The notes below the pieces were generated by a model. That model ran no database searches, was not told the DNA's origin, and saw only the letters and a program-made list of their open reading frames with translations. From positions 1 through 51,507 of the forward strand of contig JAZQWL010000021.1 in NCBI GenBank assembly GCA_045632305.1: a stretch of 51,507 bases of DNA, written 5' to 3'. Shown one piece after another: positions 15,554 to 24,992 of this stretch. Each line of letters starts with the position of its first letter. Within the stretch, counting starts at the first letter, position 1. This stretch comes from SVTX01 sp045632305 (GTDB lineage: Bacteria > Bacillota > Clostridia > Oscillospirales > CAG-272). The translations under genes were made by a program, and so were the position numbers.

Positions 15554-17026
15554 TTACTTGAGCGCGCAGAATCTTCCGTATGCTTCATCCCAAGCAGCTC
15601 TGTCTGCTGTGGGCTCGTATGTCTTGAGCAGGAAGGAGTTTCTTACAACCTCGCGTGCCTGAGCGAGGTCTGCAACCTCACCTGCTGCGATCGCCTGCAT
15701 CATAAGGTTACCGATGGACGTAGCTTCGTCAGGACCTGCAACTACGGGAATACCGCAAGCGTTTGCAGTCATCTGAGAAAGGAATGCGTCCTTAGAACCG
15801 CCGCCGACAACGTTGATCTTCTGTGTCTTTCTGCCGTTAAGCTTCTCAATTGTTTCAACAGTATATCTGTACTTGAGCGCCAAGGATTCTTCGATGCAGC
15901 GTACGATTTCGCCAACTGTTTCGGGAATGGGCTGGTTTGTCATACGGCAGTAATCGCGAATCTTTTCGGGCATGTTACCGGGAGTAGCGAATGTGTAATA
16001 GTCGGGATTGATGAGAGAACGGAAGGGTGTTGCCTGCTCTGCCATGCCGATGAGCTGCGGGAAGCTGTATTCCGTACCTTCTCTGATCCACTGTCTTCTG
16101 GATTCCTGAAGGATCCAAAGGCCCATGATGTTCTTGAGAAAGCGGATCGTACCAAGCGCGCCGCCTTCGTTTGTGAAGTTTGCAAGTCTTGTAGCGTCGT
16201 TAATGAGAGGCGCCTTAAGCTCGCCACCCATGAGGGACCATGTACCGCTGGATATGTAGATGAAGTCGTCATTGTCCGCAGGAACGGAGATTACAGCACT
16301 TGCAGTATCGTGAGCGGCAACGTTAACAACCTTAATGTTGTTCTTACCAACCTCTTCGTTGATCTGAGGAAGAAGAGTGCCCATGCAGTGACCGGGCTGA
16401 ACGAGGGGAGCAAAGAGTGAACGCTTGATGCCAAGCTTATCAGTAAGCTCAAAAGCAAAATCTCTCTTGTAAGCATCAAGGAGCATACCTGTGGATGCAA
16501 TCGTATATTCGGTTGCCATATTACCTGTGAGGAAGTAGTTAAGAAGGTCAGGGATAAAGAGCATCTTGTCAGCGCCGTCGAGCATATAAGAGTCATCTCT
16601 CTTATCAGCTGCGAGCTGGTTGATCGTGTTAAAGTCAGATGCCTGAATACCTGTTACTCTGTAGATCTCTTCGGGAGAAACAAACTGCTTTACGTAATCG
16701 GTAATGTTAACCGTTCTTGTATCTCTGTAATGGTAGGGGTTACCCATCATTTTACCGTTCTTATCGATAAGTGCGTAGTCAACGCCCCATGTATCGATAC
16801 CCATGCTTGTGATGTTGTCACCGTCAATTACAGTCTTTGTGATAGATCTCTTGATTTCATGGAAAATTCTCAAGATGTCCCAAGTAAATCTGCCGTTTAC
16901 GAATACGGGATCGTTAGTAAATCTGTGATTTTCTCTGAGTGTGAGCTTTTCGCCGTCAAAAGAACCGACGATACCTCTACCGCTGGAAGCGCCAAGGTCA
17001 ATGGCAAGCATTTTAAGTTCAGCCAT
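15554..17026 (-). CDS. rhaB: Rhamnulokinase (FGGY carbohydrate kinase)
   Basis: 490-residue FGGY kinase that phosphorylates L-rhamnulose in rhamnose breakdown. The N-terminal phosphate-1 motif AIDLGASSGRGIVG, the RhaB-type NGRFTWDILRIF segment, SMGIDTWGVDYALID, ATP-domain HDTASAVISVPA and SSGTWSLMG, and the C-terminal NVVGGGSKDAFLSQMTANA match RhaB better than xylulo- or fuculokinase. No other rhamnose genes lie in the window, so it is an isolated copy here. A GGAGG site precedes the start. Confidence 0.9.
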   Translation of the reverse strand: MAELKMLAIDLGASSGRGIVGSFDGEKLTLRENHRFTNDPVFVNGRFTWDILRIFHEIKRSITKTVIDGDNITSMGIDTWGVDYALIDKNGKMMGNPYHYRDTRTVNITDYVKQFVSPEEIYRVTGIQASDFNTINQLAADKRDDSYMLDGADKMLFIPDLLNYFLTGNMATEYTIASTGMLLDAYKRDFAFELTDKLGIKRSLFAPLVQPGHCMGTLLPQINEEVGKNNIKVVNVAAHDTASAVISVPADNDDFIYISSGTWSLMGGELKAPLINDATRLANFTNEGGALGTIRFLKNIMGLWILQESRRQWIREGTEYSFPQLIGMAEQATPFRSLINPDYYTFATPGNMPEKIRDYCRMTNQPIPETVGEIVRCIEESLALKYRYTVETIEKLNGRKTQKINVVGGGSKDAFLSQMTANACGIPVVAGPDEATSIGNLMMQAIAAGEVADLAQAREVVRNSFLLKTYEPTADRAAWDEAYGRFCALK

Positions 17027-17215
17027 AATAATCCTCCAAATTTTATAAAATTAATAACGAATTTTAGTATACACTGTAATTATATCACATTTATTAATTT
17101 ATTGTATGAACACATTGTTAACATCGATAAATTTTATTTACTTACAACGAAAAAATTATAGCTTAAGTACATGCGAGATTTCAAATTTAAATATGCCAAA
17201 TTTCTGTCGAGCTTT

Positions 17216-17242
17216 GTCAATAAATTTTAATCTGCATATACT
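17216..17242 (+). promoter_or_regulatory. Possible mother-cell sporulation promoter for dpaAB
   Basis: CATATACT (17235-17242) is one base off the sigma-E -10 consensus CATACACT, with GTCAATAA (17216-17223) as a weak -35 at short spacing (11 bases). The position, 38 bases before dpaA, fits, but spacing is poor, so this is tentative. The remainder of 17027-17215 is AT-rich with no gene seen. Confidence 0.3.
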
Positions 17243-17279
17243 TGTAATGTAAAGGGTAATTATTTTTGGAGACGTATTT

Positions 17280-18197
17280 ATGAACAGCTTAAAGAAAAAA
17301 TACAGCGTGGGTTTGATAGGCGGAGATATGAGGATGGAAATTCTTGCTAATATCGTGAAGAATAACGGGTATCCGATAAAAATTTACGCTATTTCCCATC
17401 CGGATAGGTTTAATGAAGACGATATTGCGTGTACACTTGACGGATTGTTTGCCACATGCGATGTGATCACACTTCCCGTCCCCGTCACTCGTGATAAAGT
17501 AAATATATTTGCGGAAAATACTGCCTGTAAAGTTAATTTGAATGAAGTGATACGTTGTTCTTCAAATTTCGGACCGAAAATAATTTTTGGCGGCATAATA
17601 CCTGCGGCGATAAAAGAGGGGCTCCAATATAATAACCATACGGTTATAGATATATTTGACAATGCCCGCTTGATTGAAAATAATGCCGTGGCTACTGCCG
17701 AGGGGGCTTTGATGATTGCGATGGAAAATCTTCAAACCACAATTACCGGTACGAAATTTGCGGTCTTGGGTTTTGGACGTATTGCATCTCATTTATCAAA
17801 AATTTTAAATGACCTTGGAGGCGAGGTAACCGTGTTTGCAAGAAGGGACGATGCCTTACTTAAAGCGCGAAATTTGGGATATGATACAGTAAAGCTTGAG
17901 GAGCAGCATACCGAAGAATATGCTTTGAATATTGCGTGTGAGCTTGACCGTGTTTCCCTTATTTTCAATACTGTTCCAAGCGTTATTCTTAAGCGCGAAA
18001 TCATTGCAAAAATGAAGTGCCGTCCCCTTTACGTTGAGCTTGCGTCATCACCTTACGGAATGAACTCGAAGGATGCGCGCGAGCTTGAATTCAATACATT
18101 ATATGCGCCCTCACTCCCGGGAAGATATTCACCCGTAAGCGCCGCAAATTATATTTTTGAAGCGATATGCTCATCTCTGTCGAGCATGGAGTCTTGA
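17280..18197 (+). CDS. dpaA: Dipicolinate synthase subunit A
   Basis: DpaA (SpoVFA) with DpaB makes dipicolinic acid from the lysine-pathway intermediate in the mother cell; DPA loads the spore core and gives heat resistance. The 305-residue protein has the family N-terminus (VGLIGGDMRMEILANIV), VITLPVPVTRDKV, a Rossmann motif KFAVLGFGRIASHL (about residues 158-171) and the conserved C-terminal LPGRYSPVSAANYI. It starts after a GGAG site and is followed by dpaB after 27 bases. It shows that the host forms endospores. Confidence 0.95.
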   Translation: MNSLKKKYSVGLIGGDMRMEILANIVKNNGYPIKIYAISHPDRFNEDDIACTLDGLFATCDVITLPVPVTRDKVNIFAENTACKVNLNEVIRCSSNFGPKIIFGGIIPAAIKEGLQYNNHTVIDIFDNARLIENNAVATAEGALMIAMENLQTTITGTKFAVLGFGRIASHLSKILNDLGGEVTVFARRDDALLKARNLGYDTVKLEEQHTEEYALNIACELDRVSLIFNTVPSVILKREIIAKMKCRPLYVELASSPYGMNSKDARELEFNTLYAPSLPGRYSPVSAANYIFEAICSSLSSMES

Positions 18198-18224
18198 GGG
18201 ATTTGACAATTATACGGAGGAAAT

Positions 18225-18785
18225 ATGATCGGTTATGCAATGTGCGGTTCATTTTGTACGATGGGTATCAGCATGTCCGTCCTGCAAAAATTGAAGGCAG
18301 CGAATTATGATATAGTGCCGATAATGAGCGACGTTGTATATTCAACCAATACTCGTTTCGGCGATTGCGAATATTTCAGAGAAAAGACAAAAGAAATTTG
18401 CGGCATGGATATTATTCACACGATCAAGGATGCAGAGCCGTTTGGACCTAAAATGCCACTTGACGCGCTTGTGGTTTGTCCTTGTACGGGAAATACGTTG
18501 GCAAAAATAGCAAACGGAGTAACCGATACGCCGGTTTGTATGGCGGTAAAGGCGCACCTGAGGTGTGACAGACCGCTTTTAATCGCTTTGGCGTCAAACG
18601 ATGCTATTTCAGCTAACCTTAAAAATATATCTACGCTTCTTATGAGAAAGAACATATATTTTGTGCCAATGTTTCAGGACGATCCCGTTAATAAACCCCA
18701 CTCGCTCGTGGCGGATTTTTCTCTTGTAGAGAAAGCGCTTGAAGCCGCAGAAAACGGAAAGCAGCTAAGAAAGCTATTTTTATAA
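18225..18785 (+). CDS. dpaB: Dipicolinate synthase subunit B (flavoprotein)
   Basis: 186-residue flavoprotein-fold partner of DpaA, recognised from the N-terminal YAMCGSFCTMG, DALVVCPCTGNTLAKIANGVTDTPV and the C-terminal FVPMFQDDP-N-KPHS segment typical of SpoVFB. Begins after a GGAGG site and is co-transcribed with dpaA. In Bacillus the dapG and asd genes follow; here the operon ends at the terminator at 18789. Confidence 0.95.
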   Translation: MIGYAMCGSFCTMGISMSVLQKLKAANYDIVPIMSDVVYSTNTRFGDCEYFREKTKEICGMDIIHTIKDAEPFGPKMPLDALVVCPCTGNTLAKIANGVTDTPVCMAVKAHLRCDRPLLIALASNDAISANLKNISTLLMRKNIYFVPMFQDDPVNKPHSLVADFSLVEKALEAAENGKQLRKLFL

Positions 18786-18788
18786 AAA

Positions 18789-18812
18789 ACCAAGCGGTAT
18801 ATGCCGCTTGGT
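18789..18812. terminator. Bidirectional terminator between dpaB and the asparaginase gene
   Basis: Near-perfect stem ACCAAGCGG / CCGCTTGGT with a 6-base loop and T-runs on both sides, serving the two convergent transcripts. Confidence 0.88.
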
Positions 18813-18817
18813 CATTT

Positions 18818-19807
18818 TTATATTATGTCAATGCCTATAGGAGTGTAGAACAGCTTTGAAAATTCCTGTGCCGTTGCAGTTTGCGGAAGCGCCCACATTG
18901 TCTTTGCAACGACCGTTTCGGTTGTCATATCATACGCCTCGGGAAGCTCGTATTTTTCTTTTATACGAAGACCGACGTGGTAAACCGACATATCACTTCC
19001 CTCGTGTTGAACCTGAGTGGTCATAATAATTCTGACGCCCTTAGCGATAAGATGCTCTATCTTCTCTACGAAATCGTCATTCTCATAAAAAGGAATTCCG
19101 CCAACACCGAAGCTTTCGATAATAACCGCGTGAGCGTGCTCGGCAACGTAGTCGAGTATATCTGCCTTCATGCCCGGAATAAGCTTTATTACGATGACCG
19201 AAGGGTCTATTTTATCGTAGAATCTGACAGGCCCCGAAAGATTTTCTTTTATAAAGTATTTGATCTTGCCCTCGCGTACAAATCCAATGTCAGGATAGTC
19301 GATACTCGAGAAGGCATTGAAGCTCTTTGAGTGAGTTTTCTTAGCGCGTGTCGCCGCGATTATCTTACCGTCAAAAACGATATGTACACCGCAGGCATTA
19401 TTATCGCAGGCATATACGAAAGCACCCGAAAGATTTTCTCTTGCGTCGGTATCACGTCGCTCTATCGGTATCTGCGCGCCTGTTAAAACAATGGGCTTTG
19501 GGCTATTCTGAATAAGGTAGTAAAGCATGGAGGATGCATAAGCCATAGTGTCGGTGCCATGAGTAATAACGAATCCGTCGAAATTGGAGTACACGCTTTT
19601 GATGTAGGTAGCGACGTTAAGCCAATATTCGGGCTTCATATTCGTGCTGTCGAGATTGTAAAGCTGGACCGTAGAAACCTCACAAAGATTCTTGATCTCA
19701 GGCACGTGATTTAAAAGCTCGTCCGATGCCATCGCGGGTACAAGACCGTGCTCACCTTCAAGCGAGGCGATCGTGCCGCCCGTAGTGATAAGTAAAATTT
19801 TCTTCAT
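18818..19807 (-). CDS. ansA: L-asparaginase, cytosolic type I
   Basis: Hydrolyses L-asparagine to aspartate and ammonia. Threonine motif one is TTGGTIAS at the N-terminus, and motif two is VITHGTDTMAYAS (around residue 85). The 329-residue length, no signal peptide and the type I-like C-terminal half fit the cytosolic class. I start at ATG 19805-19807: AGGAG lies 7 bases upstream and the following MKKILLITTGGTIAS is the normal N-terminus. A longer reading would add 23 residues that overlap hslO. It lies 14 bases after hslO. Confidence 0.92.
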   Translation of the reverse strand: MKKILLITTGGTIASLEGEHGLVPAMASDELLNHVPEIKNLCEVSTVQLYNLDSTNMKPEYWLNVATYIKSVYSNFDGFVITHGTDTMAYASSMLYYLIQNSPKPIVLTGAQIPIERRDTDARENLSGAFVYACDNNACGVHIVFDGKIIAATRAKKTHSKSFNAFSSIDYPDIGFVREGKIKYFIKENLSGPVRFYDKIDPSVIVIKLIPGMKADILDYVAEHAHAVIIESFGVGGIPFYENDDFVEKIEHLIAKGVRIIMTTQVQHEGSDMSVYHVGLRIKEKYELPEAYDMTTETVVAKTMWALPQTATAQEFSKLFYTPIGIDII

Positions 19808-19821
19808 TGTAAGCTCCTGAA

Positions 19822-20700
19822 TCAAAAAAGATCTGTAGGTGTGAATGTGAATTTTGAATCGCAGAAACGGCAGCAAACCTCAAGCTCACGGGGGTTACCT
19901 TCTGCTTCCTGTTCATCAAAAAGCTTCATAATGTCACGCTCACCCATAGCGCGGAGGGCGTTTCTCATTCTCTCCTCGGAGCATGTGCATTTGTATTCTA
20001 CATCAATTTCGTCAAAGAGATCGTATTCAATTCCCTGAAGCGCAATAGCTGCGATCTCTTCATTGGAAAGTCCCTTCTCAAAGAGCGAGGAAACGTTACT
20101 GATGTAAACGGTGTTTGTCTCAATTTTGTCAACGGTTTCTTCATCTGCAAACGGAAGAAGCTGAATAATAATTCCTCCAGCCGCCTTACAAGTGAGATCT
20201 GTGTCAACGAGGACACCGAGAGCGCAAACGGTAGGAATCTGTTCACTTGAAGCATAGTAAGCCGCAACGTCCTGTGCAATCTCACCCGATACGAGCTCAA
20301 TTGAGCCATTGTAGGGCTCGTCAGTTCCCATGTCGCGAACGATGTTCAAATAGCCCTTACCAACCGCGCCGCTGACGTCAAGCTTTCCGTTGGGCTTGAG
20401 AGGAATATCCACATCGGGATTCTGAATGTAGCCGCGTACGTTTCCTATATAGTCGGAAACTGCAATTATCTTGCCGGCAGGGCCGTCGCCGCCAATGGTT
20501 ACTGTGATCGTGTCCTTCTTCTCACCGAGCATGCAACCCATCATTGAAGTCGCAGTCAGGAGTCTTCCGAGTGCCGCTGTGCATACGGGCATGGTTTTGT
20601 GATATTTAATTGCCTGATTTACAATATCTGTTGAATTAATAACGTGGATTCTTGCAGAACCGTCGGAGGTCATTCCGCGGAGAATTTTTGAAGTTGCCAT
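19822..20700 (-). CDS. hslO: Redox-regulated chaperonin Hsp33
   Basis: 292-residue holdase that is activated by oxidation. The C-terminal zinc centre is complete: CTC (about residue 238) and CRFC (about 273) with about 32 residues between. N-terminal family motifs include GDGPAGKIIAVSDYIGNVRGY and GKGYLNIVRDMG, and AYYASSEQIPT is also typical. It is the middle gene of the methyltransferase-hslO-ansA run, with short gaps (18 and 14 bases). Confidence 0.96.
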   Translation of the reverse strand: MATSKILRGMTSDGSARIHVINSTDIVNQAIKYHKTMPVCTAALGRLLTATSMMGCMLGEKKDTITVTIGGDGPAGKIIAVSDYIGNVRGYIQNPDVDIPLKPNGKLDVSGAVGKGYLNIVRDMGTDEPYNGSIELVSGEIAQDVAAYYASSEQIPTVCALGVLVDTDLTCKAAGGIIIQLLPFADEETVDKIETNTVYISNVSSLFEKGLSNEEIAAIALQGIEYDLFDEIDVEYKCTCSEERMRNALRAMGERDIMKLFDEQEAEGNPRELEVCCRFCDSKFTFTPTDLF

Positions 20701-20718
20701 TTTATAGTCCTCGTAAAA

Positions 20719-21495
20719 TTATTTTTTTGCTCTTGCGACGAAGTGCCATCTTTCGGTGGTATTGGTAACGTTACCGAAATCGAAATCACTGTATACGCCC
20801 AGAAGCTCAAAGCCGCATGTTATAAGATGATTCTTGATCGCCTCGAGAGAATAGCACTTCTCTGTCTGCACCTCGTCCTCACGGGAATAAGTGCCGTCCT
20901 CATTTTCAGTGAAAACCGAAAGATAGAAGTTGCAAAGATTTGTACCTTCATCGTACTCATTCTGCCAGCCGCAGAAGTAATTTATATTGAATTCATCATC
21001 GCTGATCTCATGAATATATGAATTATCCCCATAAATATTTTTAAACTTGTATGGAGTGTTCATATCAAAAAGGAAAAGCCCGTCGGGATCGAGATAGTTG
21101 TGAACACAGCGAAAGCATTTTGTAATGTCATCATCGTCTGTGAGGTAATTTAAACTGTCAAGACAACAGGTAACCGCGCCAACCGTTCCGTAAAGCTCAA
21201 ATTCACGCATATCCTGCCTTATAAACAAGATGTCGGAAATTTCCCTGTCGTATGCATTATCCATTGCCTTCATAAGCATTGACTCACTGCCGTCAGCTCC
21301 GATCATATCATATCCGCGGGATGCAAGCTCGAGCGTCATACTACCCGTTCCGCAGGCAAGATCCAAAATAAGCTCAGGACGCTTATTCAAATATTTTTCA
21401 AAGCAAGCTTCAAAGTAATCCGCCCATGATTTATAGTCAACCTCGGCATTTATTTTATCGTAAATGTCTGATATTGCGCCGTAACCCGAATACAT
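20719..21495 (-). CDS. Class I SAM-dependent methyltransferase
   Basis: 258 residues. SAM motif I reads LDLACGTGSMTLELASRGYDMIGAD, with the acidic residue for ribose hydroxyls at its end; VTCCLDSLNYL is motif IV and LFDMNTPYK follows. The family is the small-molecule YcgJ/UbiE-like group; the substrate is unknown. I start at ATG 21493-21495 because GAGGGAAGG lies directly upstream and YSGYGAISDIYD is the usual family start. The reading from 21525 would add ten residues covering the ribosome site. First gene of the run with hslO and ansA. Confidence 0.85.
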   Translation of the reverse strand: MYSGYGAISDIYDKINAEVDYKSWADYFEACFEKYLNKRPELILDLACGTGSMTLELASRGYDMIGADGSESMLMKAMDNAYDREISDILFIRQDMREFELYGTVGAVTCCLDSLNYLTDDDDITKCFRCVHNYLDPDGLFLFDMNTPYKFKNIYGDNSYIHEISDDEFNINYFCGWQNEYDEGTNLCNFYLSVFTENEDGTYSREDEVQTEKCYSLEAIKNHLITCGFELLGVYSDFDFGNVTNTTERWHFVARAKK

Positions 21496-21632
21496 GTCCT
21501 TCCCTCGCTTCATTTCTGATCTCAAATACTGAGTTTTAGTCTAAAATTTATTTTATCATATTTGACGAATAATGTAAATAGGTATTTAAAATTTTTTCTA
21601 TAAACATTGTGTTTATTTTTTGCAATTAATTA

Positions 21633-21661
21633 TTGACTTTCAGTCCGTTATGTATTATAAT
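21633..21661 (+). promoter_or_regulatory. Sigma-A-type promoter of the regulator-fhs-tsaE operon
   Basis: TTGACT (21633-21638), a 17-base spacer and TATAAT (21656-21661), about 70 bases before the regulator gene. Confidence 0.8.
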
Positions 21662-21728
21662 ATAAGGTGAAATAGTATTCGTTTGTCGTACTAAATAAAA
21701 TTTTTCCGTATGAAAGGAATAAATTAAA

Positions 21729-22829
21729 ATGACAGAGCTTAAAATTGGCAAAAAGATTCGCTTACTTCGTAAGAAAAATGACGTTACTCAGGATAAGCTC
21801 GCTCAGGCGCTTGGCGTAACGCCCCAGGCAGTTTCCCGCTGGGAATCCGAGATTTGCTATCCCGATATTGAAACCCTTCCTCAGATCGCGGACTTTTTCG
21901 GCGCGTCCATGGATGAGCTTCTCTGCTACGATAGCTTGCAGAAGGAAGCGAAAATCAAAGAATATCTCGATAACGCGTATTTTCATATTGAACGCGATAA
22001 TCTTATCGAGGCGCTTGCAATTTTAAGAGAGGCGTATGCGGAGATTCCCTCCTCTTTTGAGATTCAGCTTGAGCTTGCCAAGGTTATTTCCGAGATAAAT
22101 GCTCAGGGTAAGCCCAAAAAGAGCGAGCTTATCGAGGTTGTTTCTCTTTGCAATCATATTCTTGAGGATTGTACCGATGACGAGCTTCGCGATGAAACAA
22201 AGAAGACTCTTTGCGATATATATTCTCATCAGCTCGGAAACGACAAGCTTGCGCTTGAAATTGCAGACCGTCTCCACAGTATGAGCTACAGTAAGGAAAT
22301 CGTCAAGGCGACTGTGCTTACAGGTGAGATCGCTTTCCGTCAGGCGCAGACAAATATTATGGATTTTGCTGACAATATGTGGTGGCACATGTACAATATC
22401 GCATGCGTTCCCGATATTTCAGAGAATAATTATTCACTTAAGCAGAAGATCAAGGTAATGGAAAAAGGTATCGCGCTTTTTGACGTTATTTTCGATGGAG
22501 ATTATATCTATTATCACGACCGACTCGCAAACTCCTACCGTCAGCTTGCAATGCTTCATTTGATGGACGGAAATTCCGCTTCTGCTCTCGATTGCGTTGA
22601 AAAAATGGCCGAAAACGCTATTAAATTCGATACGCGCCCCGATAAAGCGATGTATTCCTCTGTCCTTCTTAATAAGGTTGAATATGAAAAGGGTGAAAAG
22701 GGAGATTCTCCCGAGATCACTCTTTGCTCAAAGCTTATGAGAGGTAGATTCCAGAGCAGAATCTGGGCGCCTATTAAGGCGGATCCGAGATTTACCGCTG
22801 CAATTGAAGCGATGGCTAAATATATTTGA
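21729..22829 (+). CDS. Xre-family regulator with C-terminal helical repeat domain
   Basis: 366 residues. The N-terminal Cro/CI helix-turn-helix (about 4-60; KIRLLRKKNDVTQDKLAQ, VTPQAVSRWESE) is followed by a long helical, TPR-like region (about 75-366). Such regulators often use the repeat domain to sense a peptide or small ligand, or as an effector-free dimer platform. It is the first gene of a transcript leading into fhs (20-base gap), so it may control itself and the downstream genes; the signal is unknown. Confidence 0.85.
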   Translation: MTELKIGKKIRLLRKKNDVTQDKLAQALGVTPQAVSRWESEICYPDIETLPQIADFFGASMDELLCYDSLQKEAKIKEYLDNAYFHIERDNLIEALAILREAYAEIPSSFEIQLELAKVISEINAQGKPKKSELIEVVSLCNHILEDCTDDELRDETKKTLCDIYSHQLGNDKLALEIADRLHSMSYSKEIVKATVLTGEIAFRQAQTNIMDFADNMWWHMYNIACVPDISENNYSLKQKIKVMEKGIALFDVIFDGDYIYYHDRLANSYRQLAMLHLMDGNSASALDCVEKMAENAIKFDTRPDKAMYSSVLLNKVEYEKGEKGDSPEITLCSKLMRGRFQSRIWAPIKADPRFTAAIEAMAKYI

Positions 22830-22849
22830 ATACACAGGAGGGTTTTACT

Positions 22850-24523
22850 ATGAAAAGCGATATTATGATTGCTCAGGAAGCAACGCTCAAGCATATCAAA
22901 GAAGTTGCAAGCACAGTAGGAATTACTGAAGATGAGCTTGAATTCTACGGTAAATATAAGGCAAAGCTCTCCGATGAGCTTACAGCGAGAGTTCAGTCAA
23001 ATCCCGACGGTAAGCTTGTTCTTGTAACCGCTATCAATCCCACTCCCGCAGGCGAAGGAAAGACAACTACCACCATCGGTCTCGGCATGGCAATGCAGAA
23101 GATAGGCAAGAAGACCGTTATCGCTCTCCGTGAGCCGTCCTTGGGTCCTGTATTTGGAGTTAAAGGCGGAGCGGCAGGAGGCGGATATTCCCAGGTTGTT
23201 CCCATGGAAGATATTAATCTTCATTTCACGGGTGACTTCCACGCTATTACCGCTGCAAACAATCTTCTCTGCGCGATGATAGATAATCATCTTCAGCAGG
23301 GTAATTCCCTACTTATCGATCCCAGAAGAATTCTTTTTGCGCGTGTAACCGATACAAATGACCGCGCGCTTCGAAATATTACAGTCGGTCTTGGCGGCAA
23401 GATGAACGGTGTTCCTCGTGAAGATCATTTTAACATCACGGTTGCCTCCGAGGTTATGGCTATTCTCTGCCTTGCAAGTGATATTCACGATCTAAAGAGA
23501 AGACTCGGAAATATTCTCGTTGCATACAAGTATGACGGTACCCCCGTATACTGCAGCGATCTTAAGGCGGACGGCGCTATGACGGTTCTTTTGAAGGACG
23601 CTCTTAAGCCGAATCTCGTTCAAACTCTTGAGAATACACCCGCAATTATACACGGTGGCCCGTTCGCAAATATTGCACACGGTTGTAACAGCGTTCGCGC
23701 GACCAAGCTTGCCATGAAGCTTGCTGACTATGCCATTACAGAAGCTGGCTTTGGCGCAGATCTCGGCGCTGAAAAGTTCCTTGATATAAAGTGCAGAATG
23801 GCTGGACTTGCTCCCTCTTGCGTTGTCATTGTCGCTACTGTTCGTGCGCTCAAATATAACGGTGGCGTTCCCAAGACCGAGCTTAAGGATGAAAATCTTG
23901 AAGCTCTCAAGTCGGGTATCGTCAATCTTGAAGCTCATATCGATAATATTCATAAATACGGGCTTCCGGTAGTTGTAGCGTTCAATAGATTTGACACCGA
24001 TACGGACGCTGAAATTGCCTTTATTCGCGAATTCTGCGAAAATAAGGGCGTGACTGTTGCGCTTTCCGATGTGTTTGCAAAGGGTGGAGACGGCGGTATT
24101 GAGCTTGCGCACGCAGTTGTTGAAGCATGTGAGAAGCCCTCTGATTTCAAGTTTATCTATGATGATGATAAGACGATCACAGAAAAGGTTGAGGCAATTG
24201 CAAAGGAAATTTACGGAGCTGACGGTGTGATATTCGAGGCAGCGGCAAAGAAGCAGCTTTCTGAAATTCTGGCACTCTCTCCGGAGTATTCCAAATTCCC
24301 TGTTTGTATGGCAAAGACTCAGTATTCTCTCTCTGACGATGCTTCAAAGCTCGGCAGACCCGAGGGCTTTAATATTACCGTTCGCGAGGTCAAGCTTTCC
24401 GCAGGTGCGGGCTTCGTCGTTGTTCTTACGGGAGCGATTATGACAATGCCCGGTCTTCCCAAGATTCCCGCCGCAAATAATATTGACATTGATGAGAACG
24501 GAAACACGATAGGACTGTTTTGA
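22850..24523 (+). CDS. fhs: Formate--tetrahydrofolate ligase
   Basis: 557-residue ATP-dependent enzyme that joins formate to tetrahydrofolate, giving 10-formyl-THF for purine and one-carbon metabolism. The P-loop-like PTPAGEGKTTTTIGL, REPSLGPVFGVKGGAAGGGYSQV and HFTGDFHAI segments are all diagnostic. The start at ATG 22850 is set by AGGAGG (22836-22841); the in-frame TTG at 22826 precedes that site. Length matches the family (about 557). TsaE starts one base after its stop codon, so translation is coupled. Confidence 0.97.
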   Translation: MKSDIMIAQEATLKHIKEVASTVGITEDELEFYGKYKAKLSDELTARVQSNPDGKLVLVTAINPTPAGEGKTTTTIGLGMAMQKIGKKTVIALREPSLGPVFGVKGGAAGGGYSQVVPMEDINLHFTGDFHAITAANNLLCAMIDNHLQQGNSLLIDPRRILFARVTDTNDRALRNITVGLGGKMNGVPREDHFNITVASEVMAILCLASDIHDLKRRLGNILVAYKYDGTPVYCSDLKADGAMTVLLKDALKPNLVQTLENTPAIIHGGPFANIAHGCNSVRATKLAMKLADYAITEAGFGADLGAEKFLDIKCRMAGLAPSCVVIVATVRALKYNGGVPKTELKDENLEALKSGIVNLEAHIDNIHKYGLPVVVAFNRFDTDTDAEIAFIREFCENKGVTVALSDVFAKGGDGGIELAHAVVEACEKPSDFKFIYDDDKTITEKVEAIAKEIYGADGVIFEAAAKKQLSEILALSPEYSKFPVCMAKTQYSLSDDASKLGRPEGFNITVREVKLSAGAGFVVVLTGAIMTMPGLPKIPAANNIDIDENGNTIGLF

Positions 24524-24524
24524 T

Positions 24525-24983
24525 ATGAATTTACCAATTACTATATACACCTCCGCGGTTGAAGAGACCGAAAAGATCGGTCGAGAGCTTGCCGCATACA
24601 TGCTTGAGGGAAACACCCCTAATTTTGTCGCCATGTACGGTGATCTCGGTGTCGGAAAAACGGCTTTTGTACGAGGATTTTGTTCTGTCTTCTCTCCCGC
24701 CGCGCTTGTTCGCTCACCGACGTTCGCTCTTGTAAACGATTACAAGTGTGACAGATCTGTAAGCGGAGGGCACAAGCACGTTTTCCATTTTGATATGTAC
24801 CGAATAAGCGGTGAGGATGATCTGTATTCTATCGGATTTTACGATTATCTTGACAGCGGTGAGATATGTATTTCCGAATGGTGCGAGCTTATTCCCTTCG
24901 CCCTTCCCGATGAATATATCAAGGTTTCTATCGAGAAAACCGATAACGGTGACGGAAGAAAAATTCAAATTACTCTTAATTAG
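24525..24983 (+). CDS. tsaE: tRNA t6A37 threonylcarbamoyladenosine ATPase TsaE
   Basis: 152-residue P-loop ATPase of the TsaBDE complex. Walker A MYGDLGVGKTAFVRGF (about residues 38-53), the SPTFALVNDY switch and HFDMYRISGEDDL are family hallmarks. The C-terminal ISEWCELIPFALPDEY is also conserved. It starts one base after fhs and is followed by tsaB. Confidence 0.96.
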   Translation: MNLPITIYTSAVEETEKIGRELAAYMLEGNTPNFVAMYGDLGVGKTAFVRGFCSVFSPAALVRSPTFALVNDYKCDRSVSGGHKHVFHFDMYRISGEDDLYSIGFYDYLDSGEICISEWCELIPFALPDEYIKVSIEKTDNGDGRKIQITLN

Positions 24984-24992
24984 GAGATATAA

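Noticed and set aside
17027..17279. Small gene between rhaB and dpaA
   Set aside because: AT-rich, frames are short and lack ribosome sites; only a weak sporulation-type promoter is suggested.
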